Source: Pacificispira sp002696645
GTDB taxonomy: Bacteria; Pseudomonadota; Alphaproteobacteria; UBA8366; Aestuariispiraceae
Assembly: GCF_048892425.1 (NCBI RefSeq)
Contig: NZ_JBLZHU010000007.1
Coordinates: 186,001-250,000 of the forward strand
Direction: 5' to 3'
Length of the DNA: 64,000 nucleotides
Shown here: in pieces, positions 1-7,513 of the stretch
Numbering within the stretch: position 1 is the stretch's first letter
Layout of the letters: each line of letters begins with the position of its first letter
The notes under the pieces: generated by a model
Database searches by the model: none
What the model was told of the DNA's origin: nothing
What the model saw: only the letters and a program-made list of their open reading frames with translations
Translations under genes and position numbers: made by a program

Positions 1-79
1 TGATATCGTGACGGGCTCCCAACTCCTCAGCAGCAGCCTTACCCAAAGTGCCAGAGGCACCAACGATTAAGATCTTCAT
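1..79 (-). CDS. Short-chain dehydrogenase/reductase, N-terminal fragment (cut by window edge)
   Basis: Reading leftward from an ATG at 79, the translation begins MKILIVGASGTLGKAAAEEL and runs off the window. The GASGTLG stretch is the glycine-rich TGxxxGxG-type NAD(P)-binding loop of SDR Rossmann enzymes, preceded by the usual first beta strand. Only about 26 residues are visible, so the substrate cannot be named. It is divergent from the LysR gene at 186, the usual arrangement of a LysR regulator and its target, so it is a good candidate target of that regulator (inference). Confidence 0.75.
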   Translation of the reverse strand, partial: MKILIVGASGTLGKAAAEELGARHDI

Positions 80-165
80 AATGTCTGTATCCTTACAATG
101 CGTGTTTGATGAGGAATATATGGGCATGCAATGCTTGGACTGATAAGATGGTATATTCAGAACTT

Positions 166-187
166 ATTGTTTAATGGTGTAAACAAT
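166..187. promoter_or_regulatory. Perfect inverted repeat overlapping the LysR start codon (candidate operator)
   Basis: ATTGTTTA at 166-173 is repeated as its exact reverse complement TAAACAAT at 180-187, with a 6-bp spacer. The site lies in the divergent SDR/LysR intergenic region and its right arm includes the first bases of the lysR ATG at 186. LysR proteins usually bind interrupted palindromes near their own promoter. This position would let the regulator block its own expression. The symmetry is seen; the function is inferred. Confidence 0.5.
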
Positions 188-1109
188 GACGCAATATGTC
201 ATGGAAATGTTAAGTTTTGCCGCTGTTGCAGAACAGGGCGGATTTACGGCAGCCGCCCGAAAGCTGACTCTGTCGAAAGGCCTGATCAGCCAGCATGTGA
301 AACGGCTGGAGGAAGCTTTGGGGGCGCAATTGCTGTTTCGCTCTACCCGGCGTATTGAATTGACTGAGGCAGGGGCACAATTCCTGCCCTATTGCCAACG
401 CATCATTGGTACGGTGCAAACGGCATTTGAAGATGTCTCCGCCCTTTACACGCGGCCTGAAGGTCTGGTGCGCATGACCGTTCCCATCTCTTTCGGGGAG
501 GTCTTCCTGCATGAAATATTAACCCAGTTCCAGACCATCCATCCTGGCATCACCATTGAATTGGAGATGGAAAACAAGTTTCAGGACATGAAGTCTGCCA
601 AACTGGATATCGCAATCCGGAAGGGCCTGACAGAAGACCCAGATCAAGTCGCACTGCCAATTGGCCAGTTCTCGGAACATATCTGCGCGGCGCCACACTA
701 TTGGGAAACCTGCTCTAAACCCCGCACACCATTAGATCTGGCAGACCATCCCTGTATCGTGAATTTTCATCTGCACAAACTGGGGGAATGGATTTTTTAT
801 GCCGATGCGGACCCCATCGCGGTGAAGGTCACCGGTCCGATCCGCCTGAACCATTATCCCCTGATCCGCGATGCGGCGATATCTGGTTTGGGCGTCGCCT
901 TGCTGCCCCGTTATATTCTGGAGCCTGAATTGCAAAAGGGACGGCTGGAACTGGCCCTGACGAGCTATAGAACGCCCACCAGCCCGATCTATATCGTCTA
1001 TCCCTATCAGGGTCATCTGCCCCTAAAGAACCGGCTGCTGATCGACTTCATTCGGGACTGGTTTCAATCCCGCCCCGCATTGTTGGCACCAATAGACACA
1101 GGCAATTAG
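186..1109 (+). CDS. LysR-family transcriptional regulator
   Basis: This 307-residue protein has the standard LysR layout: an N-terminal winged helix-turn-helix (residues about 5-65, including FAAVAEQGGFTAAARKL and ISQHVKRLEEALG) and a C-terminal periplasmic-binding-like effector domain (about 90-295). Length is normal for the family. It is divergent from an SDR oxidoreductase at the window edge, the probable target. No clear Shine-Dalgarno sequence precedes the ATG, and an inverted repeat covers the start. Its stop overlaps the end of convergent ychF by 4 bases. The inducer cannot be told from sequence. Confidence 0.9.
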   Translation: MTQYVMEMLSFAAVAEQGGFTAAARKLTLSKGLISQHVKRLEEALGAQLLFRSTRRIELTEAGAQFLPYCQRIIGTVQTAFEDVSALYTRPEGLVRMTVPISFGEVFLHEILTQFQTIHPGITIELEMENKFQDMKSAKLDIAIRKGLTEDPDQVALPIGQFSEHICAAPHYWETCSKPRTPLDLADHPCIVNFHLHKLGEWIFYADADPIAVKVTGPIRLNHYPLIRDAAISGLGVALLPRYILEPELQKGRLELALTSYRTPTSPIYIVYPYQGHLPLKNRLLIDFIRDWFQSRPALLAPIDTGN

Positions 1110-2206
1110 ACATTGAAGCGGAAGTGGAAGACGTCGCCGTCCTGGACCAGATAGTCGCGGCCTTCCAGGCGCAATTTGCCGGTTTCTTTTGCGCCCTGTT
1201 CGCCACCCACAGCGATGTAATCGTCATAAGCGATGGTTTCGGCCGCAATGAATCCCCGCTCAAAATCCGTATGGATGGCACCGGCGGCCTGGGGTCCTTT
1301 AGCGCCCCGGAACACCGTCCAGGCGCGCGCCTCTTTCGGGCCAATGGTGAAGAATGTGATCTGATCCAACAGCGCATATCCGGCACGAATGACCTGGGTC
1401 AGACCGGTTTCTTCCAGGCCCAGAGAATCCAGGAATTCCTTGCGTTCTTCATCGGTTTCCAGCTGCGCGACCTCTGCTTCAATGGCGGCAGAAATCACCA
1501 CAGCCTGGGCCTTTTCCGCGGCTGCCTTCTCAAAGACCTTTGCGGAATGGGCGTTACCCGTCGCGGCATTGTCTTCTTCAACATTGCAGATATAGACGAC
1601 AGGCTTGGACGTGATCAGGTTCAGACGTTTGAACGGGGTAACCTCATCCTTGCTTAATTCCACCAGTCGCGCGGGCTTGCCATCGCGCAGCAGGTCCAGG
1701 GCTTTGGACATCAGGTCAACATCTGCCTTGGCATCCTTGTCACCGGATTTTGCCTTTTTTTCCAGCGGGACAATGCGGCGTTCCAGGCTTTCCATATCCG
1801 ACAGCATCAGTTCCGTCTCCACGATTTCCGCATCACGGATCGGATCGACAGAGCCTTCCACATGGGTGATATCGCCGCTGTCGAAACAGCGCAGAACGTG
1901 ACAAATCGCGTCCACTTCGCGGATCGTGCCCAGGAATTTGTTCCCCAGCCCTTCGCCTTTGGACGCCCCCTTAACAAGGCCTGCAATATCAACGAATTCC
2001 AACTGAGTCGGGATGATTTTGGCAGACTTGGCGATCACGGCCAGCTTCTCCAGGCGCGGATCAGGCACCGCAACACGGCCCACATTGGGTTCAATCGTGC
2101 AAAAGGGGAAGTTTGCCGCCTGCGCCGCCTGAGTCTGGGTCAAGGCGTTGAACAAGGTGGATTTCCCAACATTCGGAAGCCCGACGATACCGCAATTAAA
2201 ACCCAT
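1106..2206 (-). CDS. ychF: Redox-responsive ATPase YchF (OLA1/Obg-related)
   Basis: The 366-residue protein begins MGFNCGIVGLPNVGKST, giving a P-loop at residues 9-17. A switch region DIAGLVKGASKGEGLGN lies near 73-90. In place of the GTP-specific NKxD motif it has NVEE, as expected of YchF, which prefers ATP. The C-terminal 85 residues form the TGS domain. YchF binds ribosomes and modulates translation and oxidative stress responses. It is the last gene of the leftward prs-rplY-pth-ychF run, 32 bp after pth, with a strong GAAGGAG ribosome site before its ATG. Full length, no oddities. Confidence 0.97.
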   Translation of the reverse strand: MGFNCGIVGLPNVGKSTLFNALTQTQAAQAANFPFCTIEPNVGRVAVPDPRLEKLAVIAKSAKIIPTQLEFVDIAGLVKGASKGEGLGNKFLGTIREVDAICHVLRCFDSGDITHVEGSVDPIRDAEIVETELMLSDMESLERRIVPLEKKAKSGDKDAKADVDLMSKALDLLRDGKPARLVELSKDEVTPFKRLNLITSKPVVYICNVEEDNAATGNAHSAKVFEKAAAEKAQAVVISAAIEAEVAQLETDEERKEFLDSLGLEETGLTQVIRAGYALLDQITFFTIGPKEARAWTVFRGAKGPQAAGAIHTDFERGFIAAETIAYDDYIAVGGEQGAKETGKLRLEGRDYLVQDGDVFHFRFNV

Positions 2207-2238
2207 GACAGGGACGCTCCTTCAGAAAATAAAAACAG

Positions 2239-2949
2239 TCAGTTTTTCTTCGCATCGCCGGATAACCAGCGCTTCATTTGGGCCGCAAGACCGCCCTGTT
2301 GTTCCGACGTCGGTTCCGCCTTCACTGCGGGAGGGGTTACGACAGGCGGGTCAGTCTTGACCGGCTTCTTTTCTGCTGCGGCAGGCTTAAGGTCCATTGC
2401 CAGTTTGGACATAAAGTCCGACGCCTTGCCAGCCGCCAGCAGATCAAATCGATCCGAAATTCCTTCCAACAGGCGCTGAAATTCTGGCTGTTCCACCTTG
2501 GCAAAATCAGACAGAACATGACCGATCACCCTGGACTTGTCGCCTGGATGACCAATGCCGATGCGCAGCCGCCAATAGTCCACACCAATATGGGCATCAA
2601 TGGATTTCAGCCCGTTATGGCCGCCATTACCGCCGCCCTGTTTCATTTTGACCTTGGTCGGGGCCAGATCCAATTCGTCGTAGATAACGGTGACATCCGC
2701 AGGCTGCAGTTTAAAGAACCGCATCGCTTCGCCCACTGCACGACCGCTTTCATTCATAAAAGTGGCGGGCTTGAGGATCAGTACCTTTTCGCCCGCGCAG
2801 TCACCTTCAGAGACAAGACCCTGAAACCGACTGCGCCAGGCGCTAAAGGAATGGCGGCGGACAATCTCGTCCACCGCCATAAATCCAACATTGTGGCGGT
2901 TCCCCTCGTATTTCGGTCCGGGATTGCCGAGCCCTACAACGAGACGCAT
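2239..2949 (-). CDS. pth: Peptidyl-tRNA hydrolase
   Basis: Pth releases tRNA from peptidyl-tRNA that drops off the ribosome. The N-terminus MRLVVGLGNPGPKYEGNRHNVG carries the conserved GLGNPG loop and the catalytic histidine (about residue 19); N9 and the later GGGNGGHNGLKS motif are also in place. The catalytic core ends near residue 185. About 50 further residues form a low-complexity Ala/Pro/Lys tail, which makes this 236-residue protein longer than the usual 190-200. It lies between rplY and ychF in the same leftward transcript, and the rplY-pth-ychF order is common in alphaproteobacteria. Confidence 0.97.
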   Translation of the reverse strand: MRLVVGLGNPGPKYEGNRHNVGFMAVDEIVRRHSFSAWRSRFQGLVSEGDCAGEKVLILKPATFMNESGRAVGEAMRFFKLQPADVTVIYDELDLAPTKVKMKQGGGNGGHNGLKSIDAHIGVDYWRLRIGIGHPGDKSRVIGHVLSDFAKVEQPEFQRLLEGISDRFDLLAAGKASDFMSKLAMDLKPAAAEKKPVKTDPPVVTPPAVKAEPTSEQQGGLAAQMKRWLSGDAKKN

Positions 2950-2983
2950 GGGACGCCACCTTTCTGCTTAAAGGGCAGGAGGA

Positions 2984-3649
2984 TTACTCTTCCGATTCTT
3001 CTTCAGAATCGCCTTCACCCTCTTCCTCTTCGCCGTCAACTGCGTCTTCGTCTTCTTCGTCCTCGTCCACGGCTTCAGAGATCACCGGATCAGCGATGGA
3101 CGCGACAACGAAGTCACGGTCCTGGATAACAGGTTCGGTGCCTTCCGGCAGTTGAACCATGGAAATGCGGATCGTCGCACCGATTTCATAACCGGTCAGA
3201 TCGCAGATCACTTCGTGCGGAATGTCTTCCACCGGGCACAGCAATTCGACTTCGTCGCGCTGAACTGTCAGAACACCACCCTCGTCGATACCCGGGCATT
3301 TGTCTTCATTGATGAAGTGGACCGGAATGTTGACGTTGATCTTCGAGCCCTTCTTCAGGCGCATGAAGTCAATGTGCAATGGCGCATCAGAAACCGGATG
3401 GAACTGCACATCACGGGGCAGCGCCTTTTCCTTTTTCCCACCTTCAACATCGATCGTATAAATCGTGTTGAACAGCGCGCCGATCTGAAGCTGCTTCATG
3501 ATCAAGCGTGGGTCGATGCTGATTGTTTGAGGGTCTTTGCCGTCGCCATAAATGACGCCGGGCACCAGTCCTTCACGACGGACTGCGCGGGCTGCCCCCT
3601 TACCTGCCCGATCCCGCATTTTCGCGGGGAAGATCGCTTCTTCAGCCAT
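2984..3649 (-). CDS. rplY: 50S ribosomal protein bL25 (Ctc/TL5 type)
   Basis: This 221-residue long-form bL25 has an N-terminal 5S-rRNA-binding beta-barrel (about 1-95, including the GLVPGVIYG motif) and a C-terminal TL5/Ctc domain (about 100-190). The last 30 residues are almost entirely Glu/Asp, typical of alphaproteobacterial versions. The ATG is preceded by AAGGAG at the right distance. It sits 155 bp downstream of prs and 34 bp upstream of pth. The prs-rplY gap holds a stable hairpin (3714-3763) that could act as a leader. Confidence 0.96.
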   Translation of the reverse strand: MAEEAIFPAKMRDRAGKGAARAVRREGLVPGVIYGDGKDPQTISIDPRLIMKQLQIGALFNTIYTIDVEGGKKEKALPRDVQFHPVSDAPLHIDFMRLKKGSKINVNIPVHFINEDKCPGIDEGGVLTVQRDEVELLCPVEDIPHEVICDLTGYEIGATIRISMVQLPEGTEPVIQDRDFVVASIADPVISEAVDEDEEDEDAVDGEEEEGEGDSEEESEE

Positions 3650-3713
3650 CTTGTTTCTCCTTACAATTGGTACTCTCCACCGAAACGCCCTCGTCCCGGC
3701 GACCGACCTCCAG

Positions 3714-3763
3714 GGGTGTCGGCTGGGGTCCCAGCAGGACCAAAGATTTCGACGCCGACACCC
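3714..3763 (-). promoter_or_regulatory. Structured RNA element in the prs-rplY intergenic region (possible rplY leader)
   Basis: On the minus strand a perfect 10-bp stem (GGGTGTCGGC paired with GCCGACACCC, ends at 3763 and 3714) encloses a second stem-loop with perfect GGTCC/GGACC arms (3727-3741). It ends 64 bases before the rplY start. No run of Ts follows, so it does not look like an intrinsic terminator for prs. Candidate roles are autogenous control of rplY, an RNA-processing site, or a dispersed palindromic repeat. Only the base pairing is certain. Confidence 0.4.
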
Positions 3764-3804
3764 AAAATTGCGGGGTCGACCTCGAAAAGCGGCGTCTTGT
3801 ACAC

Positions 3805-4740
3805 TTAATCGAACAGACTGGAAACCGATTTTTCTTCGTAAATCCGCTTAATCGCCTCCGCCAACAGGGGCGCAATGGTAACCTGGCGCACATTATGGCT
3901 GACCCGGACCGCTTCTGTTGCCTGGATCGAATCGGTAATCACCAACTGTTCCATGGGAGAGGCCGCAACCCGCGCCACTGCCCCACCAGACAGAACACCA
4001 TGGGTCACAACGCCATGAACAGACGTCGCCCCGGCATCCATCAGCGCCTGGGCCGCATTGCACAGGGTGCCTGCGGAATCGACGATATCATCGATCAGGA
4101 TACAGGTCCGCCCGCGTGGTTCCCCGATGATATTCATCACTTCGGAAACACCGGCCTTTTCGCGGCGCTTATCAATGATCGCCAGATCGCATTCCAGACG
4201 CTTTGCCAGCGCGCGCGCCCGAACCACACCGCCAACATCGGGCGATACGACCATCAATTCGCCCTTACCCTTCAGGGTTTCCGTCAAATCCTTATGCAGG
4301 ACCGGCAGCGCGAAGAGATTATCGGTGGGCACTTCAAAGAAACCCTGGATCTGACCGGCGTGCAAATCAAGCGTTAAGACCCGGTTGGCACCCGCCGTTT
4401 CAATCAGGTTGGCGACCAGCTTCGCCGAAATCGGCGTGCGAGGGCCGGTCTTTCGATCCTGTCTGGCATATCCATAGTAAGGAATGACCGCTGTCACCCG
4501 CCGCGCCGAACCACGCCTTAGCGCGTCGATCATCACCAATAATTCCATCAGGTTGTCATTGGTGGGATAATTCGTCGACTGAATGACGAAAACGTCTTCC
4601 CCCCGAACATTCTCCAAAATCTCCACGAAGATTTCCATATCGGAAAACCGTCGGATAGAAGCTTTGGTTAAGGGGACGTTCAGATAGGCTGTGATCGCCT
4701 CGGCAAGCGGCTTGTTTGAATTGCCGGCGAGAATCTTCAT
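3805..4740 (-). CDS. prs: Ribose-phosphate pyrophosphokinase
   Basis: The enzyme makes PRPP from ribose 5-phosphate and ATP for purine, pyrimidine, histidine, tryptophan and NAD synthesis. From the start chosen (MKILAGNSNKPLAEAI, ATG at 4740) it is 311 residues, the usual length. A longer open frame upstream lacks family similarity. Visible motifs are the metal/ATP site TLDLHAGQIQGFF, the flexible-loop region VVSPDVGGVVRAR, and the PRPP-binding signature CILIDDIVDSAGTLC near residue 215. It heads the leftward operon with rplY, pth and ychF. Confidence 0.97.
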   Translation of the reverse strand: MKILAGNSNKPLAEAITAYLNVPLTKASIRRFSDMEIFVEILENVRGEDVFVIQSTNYPTNDNLMELLVMIDALRRGSARRVTAVIPYYGYARQDRKTGPRTPISAKLVANLIETAGANRVLTLDLHAGQIQGFFEVPTDNLFALPVLHKDLTETLKGKGELMVVSPDVGGVVRARALAKRLECDLAIIDKRREKAGVSEVMNIIGEPRGRTCILIDDIVDSAGTLCNAAQALMDAGATSVHGVVTHGVLSGGAVARVAASPMEQLVITDSIQATEAVRVSHNVRQVTIAPLLAEAIKRIYEEKSVSSLFD

Positions 4741-4947
4741 GAGATAGCATTTCCCTGGCGCGCTAAGAGGGGCTTTGTCTCGCTGGACTAGGCCTTCCCC
4801 CACTCTCAAAAATGAATTACCGAACGCGAATTCCCCTGTCTCTCTTAAAAGTCACCCCATATCGAAAGACATTATCGGACGTCACATTCGGTTACGCGAG
4901 ATGGGTATACCAAGGGGTACCGGACCTGTAAATGACCTCGACACAGT

Positions 4948-5904
4948 TTAGCGCGCCCTGGGATGCGCCTTTGCGTATTCGGCCATTAATCGGGCGGTAT
5001 CAACCTGTGTATAGCGCTGTGTGGTGCTCAACGATGCATGGCCCAGAAGTTCCTGTATGGCCCGCAAATCGCCCCCTGCGGACAAAAGATGGGTGGCGAA
5101 ACTGTGCCGCAAGGCATGCGGTGTGGCCGTATCCGGCAGGCCCAGCGCAACACGCAGCAACCGAATAGGCTTTCGCGCGGAATCCTGATTTAACACACCA
5201 CCCCGAACACCCCTGAACAAGGGCCCATCCGGATCACCCGCATAGGGGCTGATTGCCAGATAATCCGCAATCGCCTCCCGAACTACGGGAAGTACCGGGA
5301 CGAAGCGTTCCTTGTTCCCTTTTCCCAACACTTTCATGGATTCGGTTGTGGGGGCATCCCGTTCCCGCAGGGACAGGGCTTCTGCAATCCGCAAGCCACA
5401 GCCATACAGCAGGGTCAGCAAGGCGATGTTCCGTTTCGCCAACCAGGGCTGGCTTTCGTGATCCCCCGCCGATTCCAGCAATAATTGCGCATCTGGCACA
5501 GTCAGCGGTTTTGGAATGGAATGGGGCAGTTTCGGCGACTTGATCAGGCTGATGCGGTCATTTTCAGCCAGCTTGCGCTTACGCAGATAGTGAAAGAAGC
5601 TGCGCAGGGCCGACAGCTTGCGCGCCCGCGACACGTCCTTAATATCTGCCCGCGCCAAAGATGTCAGCCAGGCGCGGAAATCCAGCAATTGCAGATTTGA
5701 CAGATCGTCCAGCGTCGGCGGTTCGCCCAAATGATCCGACAGGAACATCAGAAAATCAGATAAATCCCGCTGATAGGCGATAACCGTTTTCGGGCTATAG
5801 CGCTTTTCATCCGCCAACCAGCCCAGAAACGCGCGGAAAGCACTTGCCACCGCACCATCGCCAGCAATGGGATGGTTAGACAGGTCAAATCGATCTTCTG
5901 GCAT
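4948..5904 (-). CDS. xerC: Tyrosine recombinase XerC
   Basis: The 318-residue protein has an N-terminal SAM-like core-binding domain (about 20-105) and a catalytic tyrosine recombinase domain. All catalytic residues are visible: Arg in YGCGLRIAEAL, Lys in LGKGNKERFVP, HxxR in PHALRHSFATHL, His in LLGHASLSTTQ, and the nucleophile Tyr in TQRYTQV. With XerD it resolves chromosome dimers at dif. The match to the housekeeping family and its position behind a DUF484 gene argue against a mobile-element integrase. It ends the fsa-DUF484-xerC run. Confidence 0.93.
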   Translation of the reverse strand: MPEDRFDLSNHPIAGDGAVASAFRAFLGWLADEKRYSPKTVIAYQRDLSDFLMFLSDHLGEPPTLDDLSNLQLLDFRAWLTSLARADIKDVSRARKLSALRSFFHYLRKRKLAENDRISLIKSPKLPHSIPKPLTVPDAQLLLESAGDHESQPWLAKRNIALLTLLYGCGLRIAEALSLRERDAPTTESMKVLGKGNKERFVPVLPVVREAIADYLAISPYAGDPDGPLFRGVRGGVLNQDSARKPIRLLRVALGLPDTATPHALRHSFATHLLSAGGDLRAIQELLGHASLSTTQRYTQVDTARLMAEYAKAHPRAR

Positions 5905-5944
5905 GACCCCACCAAATATATCGGTCGGACCAGTCTGGTCCCAC

Positions 5945-6652
5945 CTATTCCGGTAAGTCTAGCCAGATTCGAACCAACTGCGCCAGAACCGCAGACAGGA
6001 AGCAAATCAGCTCCGTCGCCTGACCGGGATGGAATTTCTCTGGATCCCGATGCCCGAACGCCAACAGCGCCGCTGGGGAGGCCGATGAAATGTGCAGCCG
6101 CACCAAAGCATCGCTTTGCACCAGCGTTGCAGCCCCATCAAACAGATCCGGGTCGCCGGAAATATGCGCCCGCAACAACATTTCCTTATCCGGGCCCATC
6201 AGGCGATTGACGAAGCCCGGCGGCACCAGCGTGACACTGCGCACCGGGAAATCTTCCGCATTTTCGGATTCCACGGCCAGCGCAACGACATCCATATCCA
6301 GCACGACCGCAACATCGGTTTGGATCAGATTGATCAATTGTTCGAAGGAATTCGCCGCCAGCAGACGCAGGACACATTCATGGACCCGCGCCTGGCTGTT
6401 CAGATTTTCACGGCTGGTATCGATCAATTCCCGTGCGACATCCGTGGTTTCTTCAATCCGGTCCCGCAAGCGACGGATCATGGCATTCTGAAAATCTGAA
6501 ACCCCCTTCCCCACTGAGCGTGTGGGCGGGTCCAGTTCGGACATCAGATCAGGATGTTCGTTCAAAAAACCCGGATTGTCGCGCAGGAAGGAGACGACAT
6601 CCTTTGCTTCAATCGACGCCGGGACGGGCTGACTGCCGGGAGACGCTTTCAT
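5945..6652 (-). CDS. DUF484 family protein (GAF-like fold)
   Basis: This 235-residue cytoplasmic protein starts with the DUF484 signature DVVSFLRDNPGFLNEHPDLM, followed by a helical region and a GAF-like domain (about 95-225). Its biochemical role is not established. In many proteobacteria it is encoded directly before xerC, exactly as here with 40 bp between, so a link to recombination or cell-cycle signalling is often assumed. A strong GAAGGAGG ribosome site precedes the ATG. Confidence 0.88.
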   Translation of the reverse strand: MKASPGSQPVPASIEAKDVVSFLRDNPGFLNEHPDLMSELDPPTRSVGKGVSDFQNAMIRRLRDRIEETTDVARELIDTSRENLNSQARVHECVLRLLAANSFEQLINLIQTDVAVVLDMDVVALAVESENAEDFPVRSVTLVPPGFVNRLMGPDKEMLLRAHISGDPDLFDGAATLVQSDALVRLHISSASPAALLAFGHRDPEKFHPGQATELICFLSAVLAQLVRIWLDLPE

Positions 6653-6706
6653 AGTCTTAGACCTCCTTCGACAAACGGCCCCAAACGATCAGGGCCAGGA
6701 TGAAAC

Positions 6707-7360
6707 CTACAGAATGCTCTGGCCGGTGGCTGCCCAGTCTTTCATAAAGCCATCCAGACCTTTATCGGTCAGCGGGTGGCCAAACAATTGACGCAGTACT
6801 TTCGGTGGCAAGGTTGCAACGCCAGCCCCCATCTTTGCGGCCTGAACCACATGCACGGGATGGCGAATGGAGGCGACCAGGACTTCGGTGGCGAAATCGT
6901 AATTTTCATAAATCGTGACGACATCGGCGATCAGGTCCATACCGTCCTGACCGATATCATCCAACCGGCCAACGAAGGGGGAGATGAATGTCGCCCCGGC
7001 CTTTGCCGCCAGCAGCGCCTGAGCAGCGGAGAAACACAGCGTGACATTGACCATGATACCATCATCACTGAGCGCCTTGCAGGTCTTCAATCCAGCTTCC
7101 GTTAAGGGCACCTTGACCGCGATGTTATCGGCGATCTTGGACAGCTTGCGGCCTTCCTTCAGCATGGTTTCGAAATCCAGCGCGACACATTCCGCAGAAA
7201 CGGGACCATCGACGACGTCACAGATTTCCGCTACCACTTCCAGGAAATTGCGCCCACTTTTGGCGATCAGGGACGGGTTGGTTGTCACCCCATCCACCAA
7301 GCCTGTTGAGGCCAAATCGCGAATCTCTTCAATGTCTGCCGTATCGATGAAAAATTTCAT
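6707..7360 (-). CDS. fsa: Transaldolase / fructose-6-phosphate aldolase (FSA/MipB type)
   Basis: A 217-residue small transaldolase of the TalC/FSA family. From the chosen ATG at 7360 it begins MKFFIDTADIEEIRDL, the family consensus start. The Schiff-base lysine lies in IAVKVPLTEAG (about residue 85). TTNPSLI, GATFISPFVGRLDD and the late SIRHPVHV are all present. Family members are transaldolases linking the pentose phosphate pathway and glycolysis, or true F6P aldolases; sequence alone does not decide. First gene of the leftward fsa-DUF484-xerC run, divergent from priA. Confidence 0.92.
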   Translation of the reverse strand: MKFFIDTADIEEIRDLASTGLVDGVTTNPSLIAKSGRNFLEVVAEICDVVDGPVSAECVALDFETMLKEGRKLSKIADNIAVKVPLTEAGLKTCKALSDDGIMVNVTLCFSAAQALLAAKAGATFISPFVGRLDDIGQDGMDLIADVVTIYENYDFATEVLVASIRHPVHVVQAAKMGAGVATLPPKVLRQLFGHPLTDKGLDGFMKDWAATGQSIL

Positions 7361-7513
7361 GTTCGCCTCGCTCCGACCCCACCGCCTGCTGCCCGCTCTG
7401 TCGGGGCGGCGATGGAGCCCTATATCTGTGGGGATGATGCCCCGATTCGCGGATGTAAACCGCTTTCCTAAGCGTCTTGGATCAAACACCCGTCGATTAG
7501 AGGACAGGGGAGT

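Noticed and set aside
4948..5904. Tyrosine recombinase as integrase of a mobile element
   Set aside because: Sequence and the DUF484 neighbour identify housekeeping XerC; no attachment repeats flank it.
5960..6000. tRNA T-loop-like GATTCGAACC sequence
   Set aside because: It is inside the conserved DUF484 coding sequence and no acceptor, D or anticodon arms can be formed around it.
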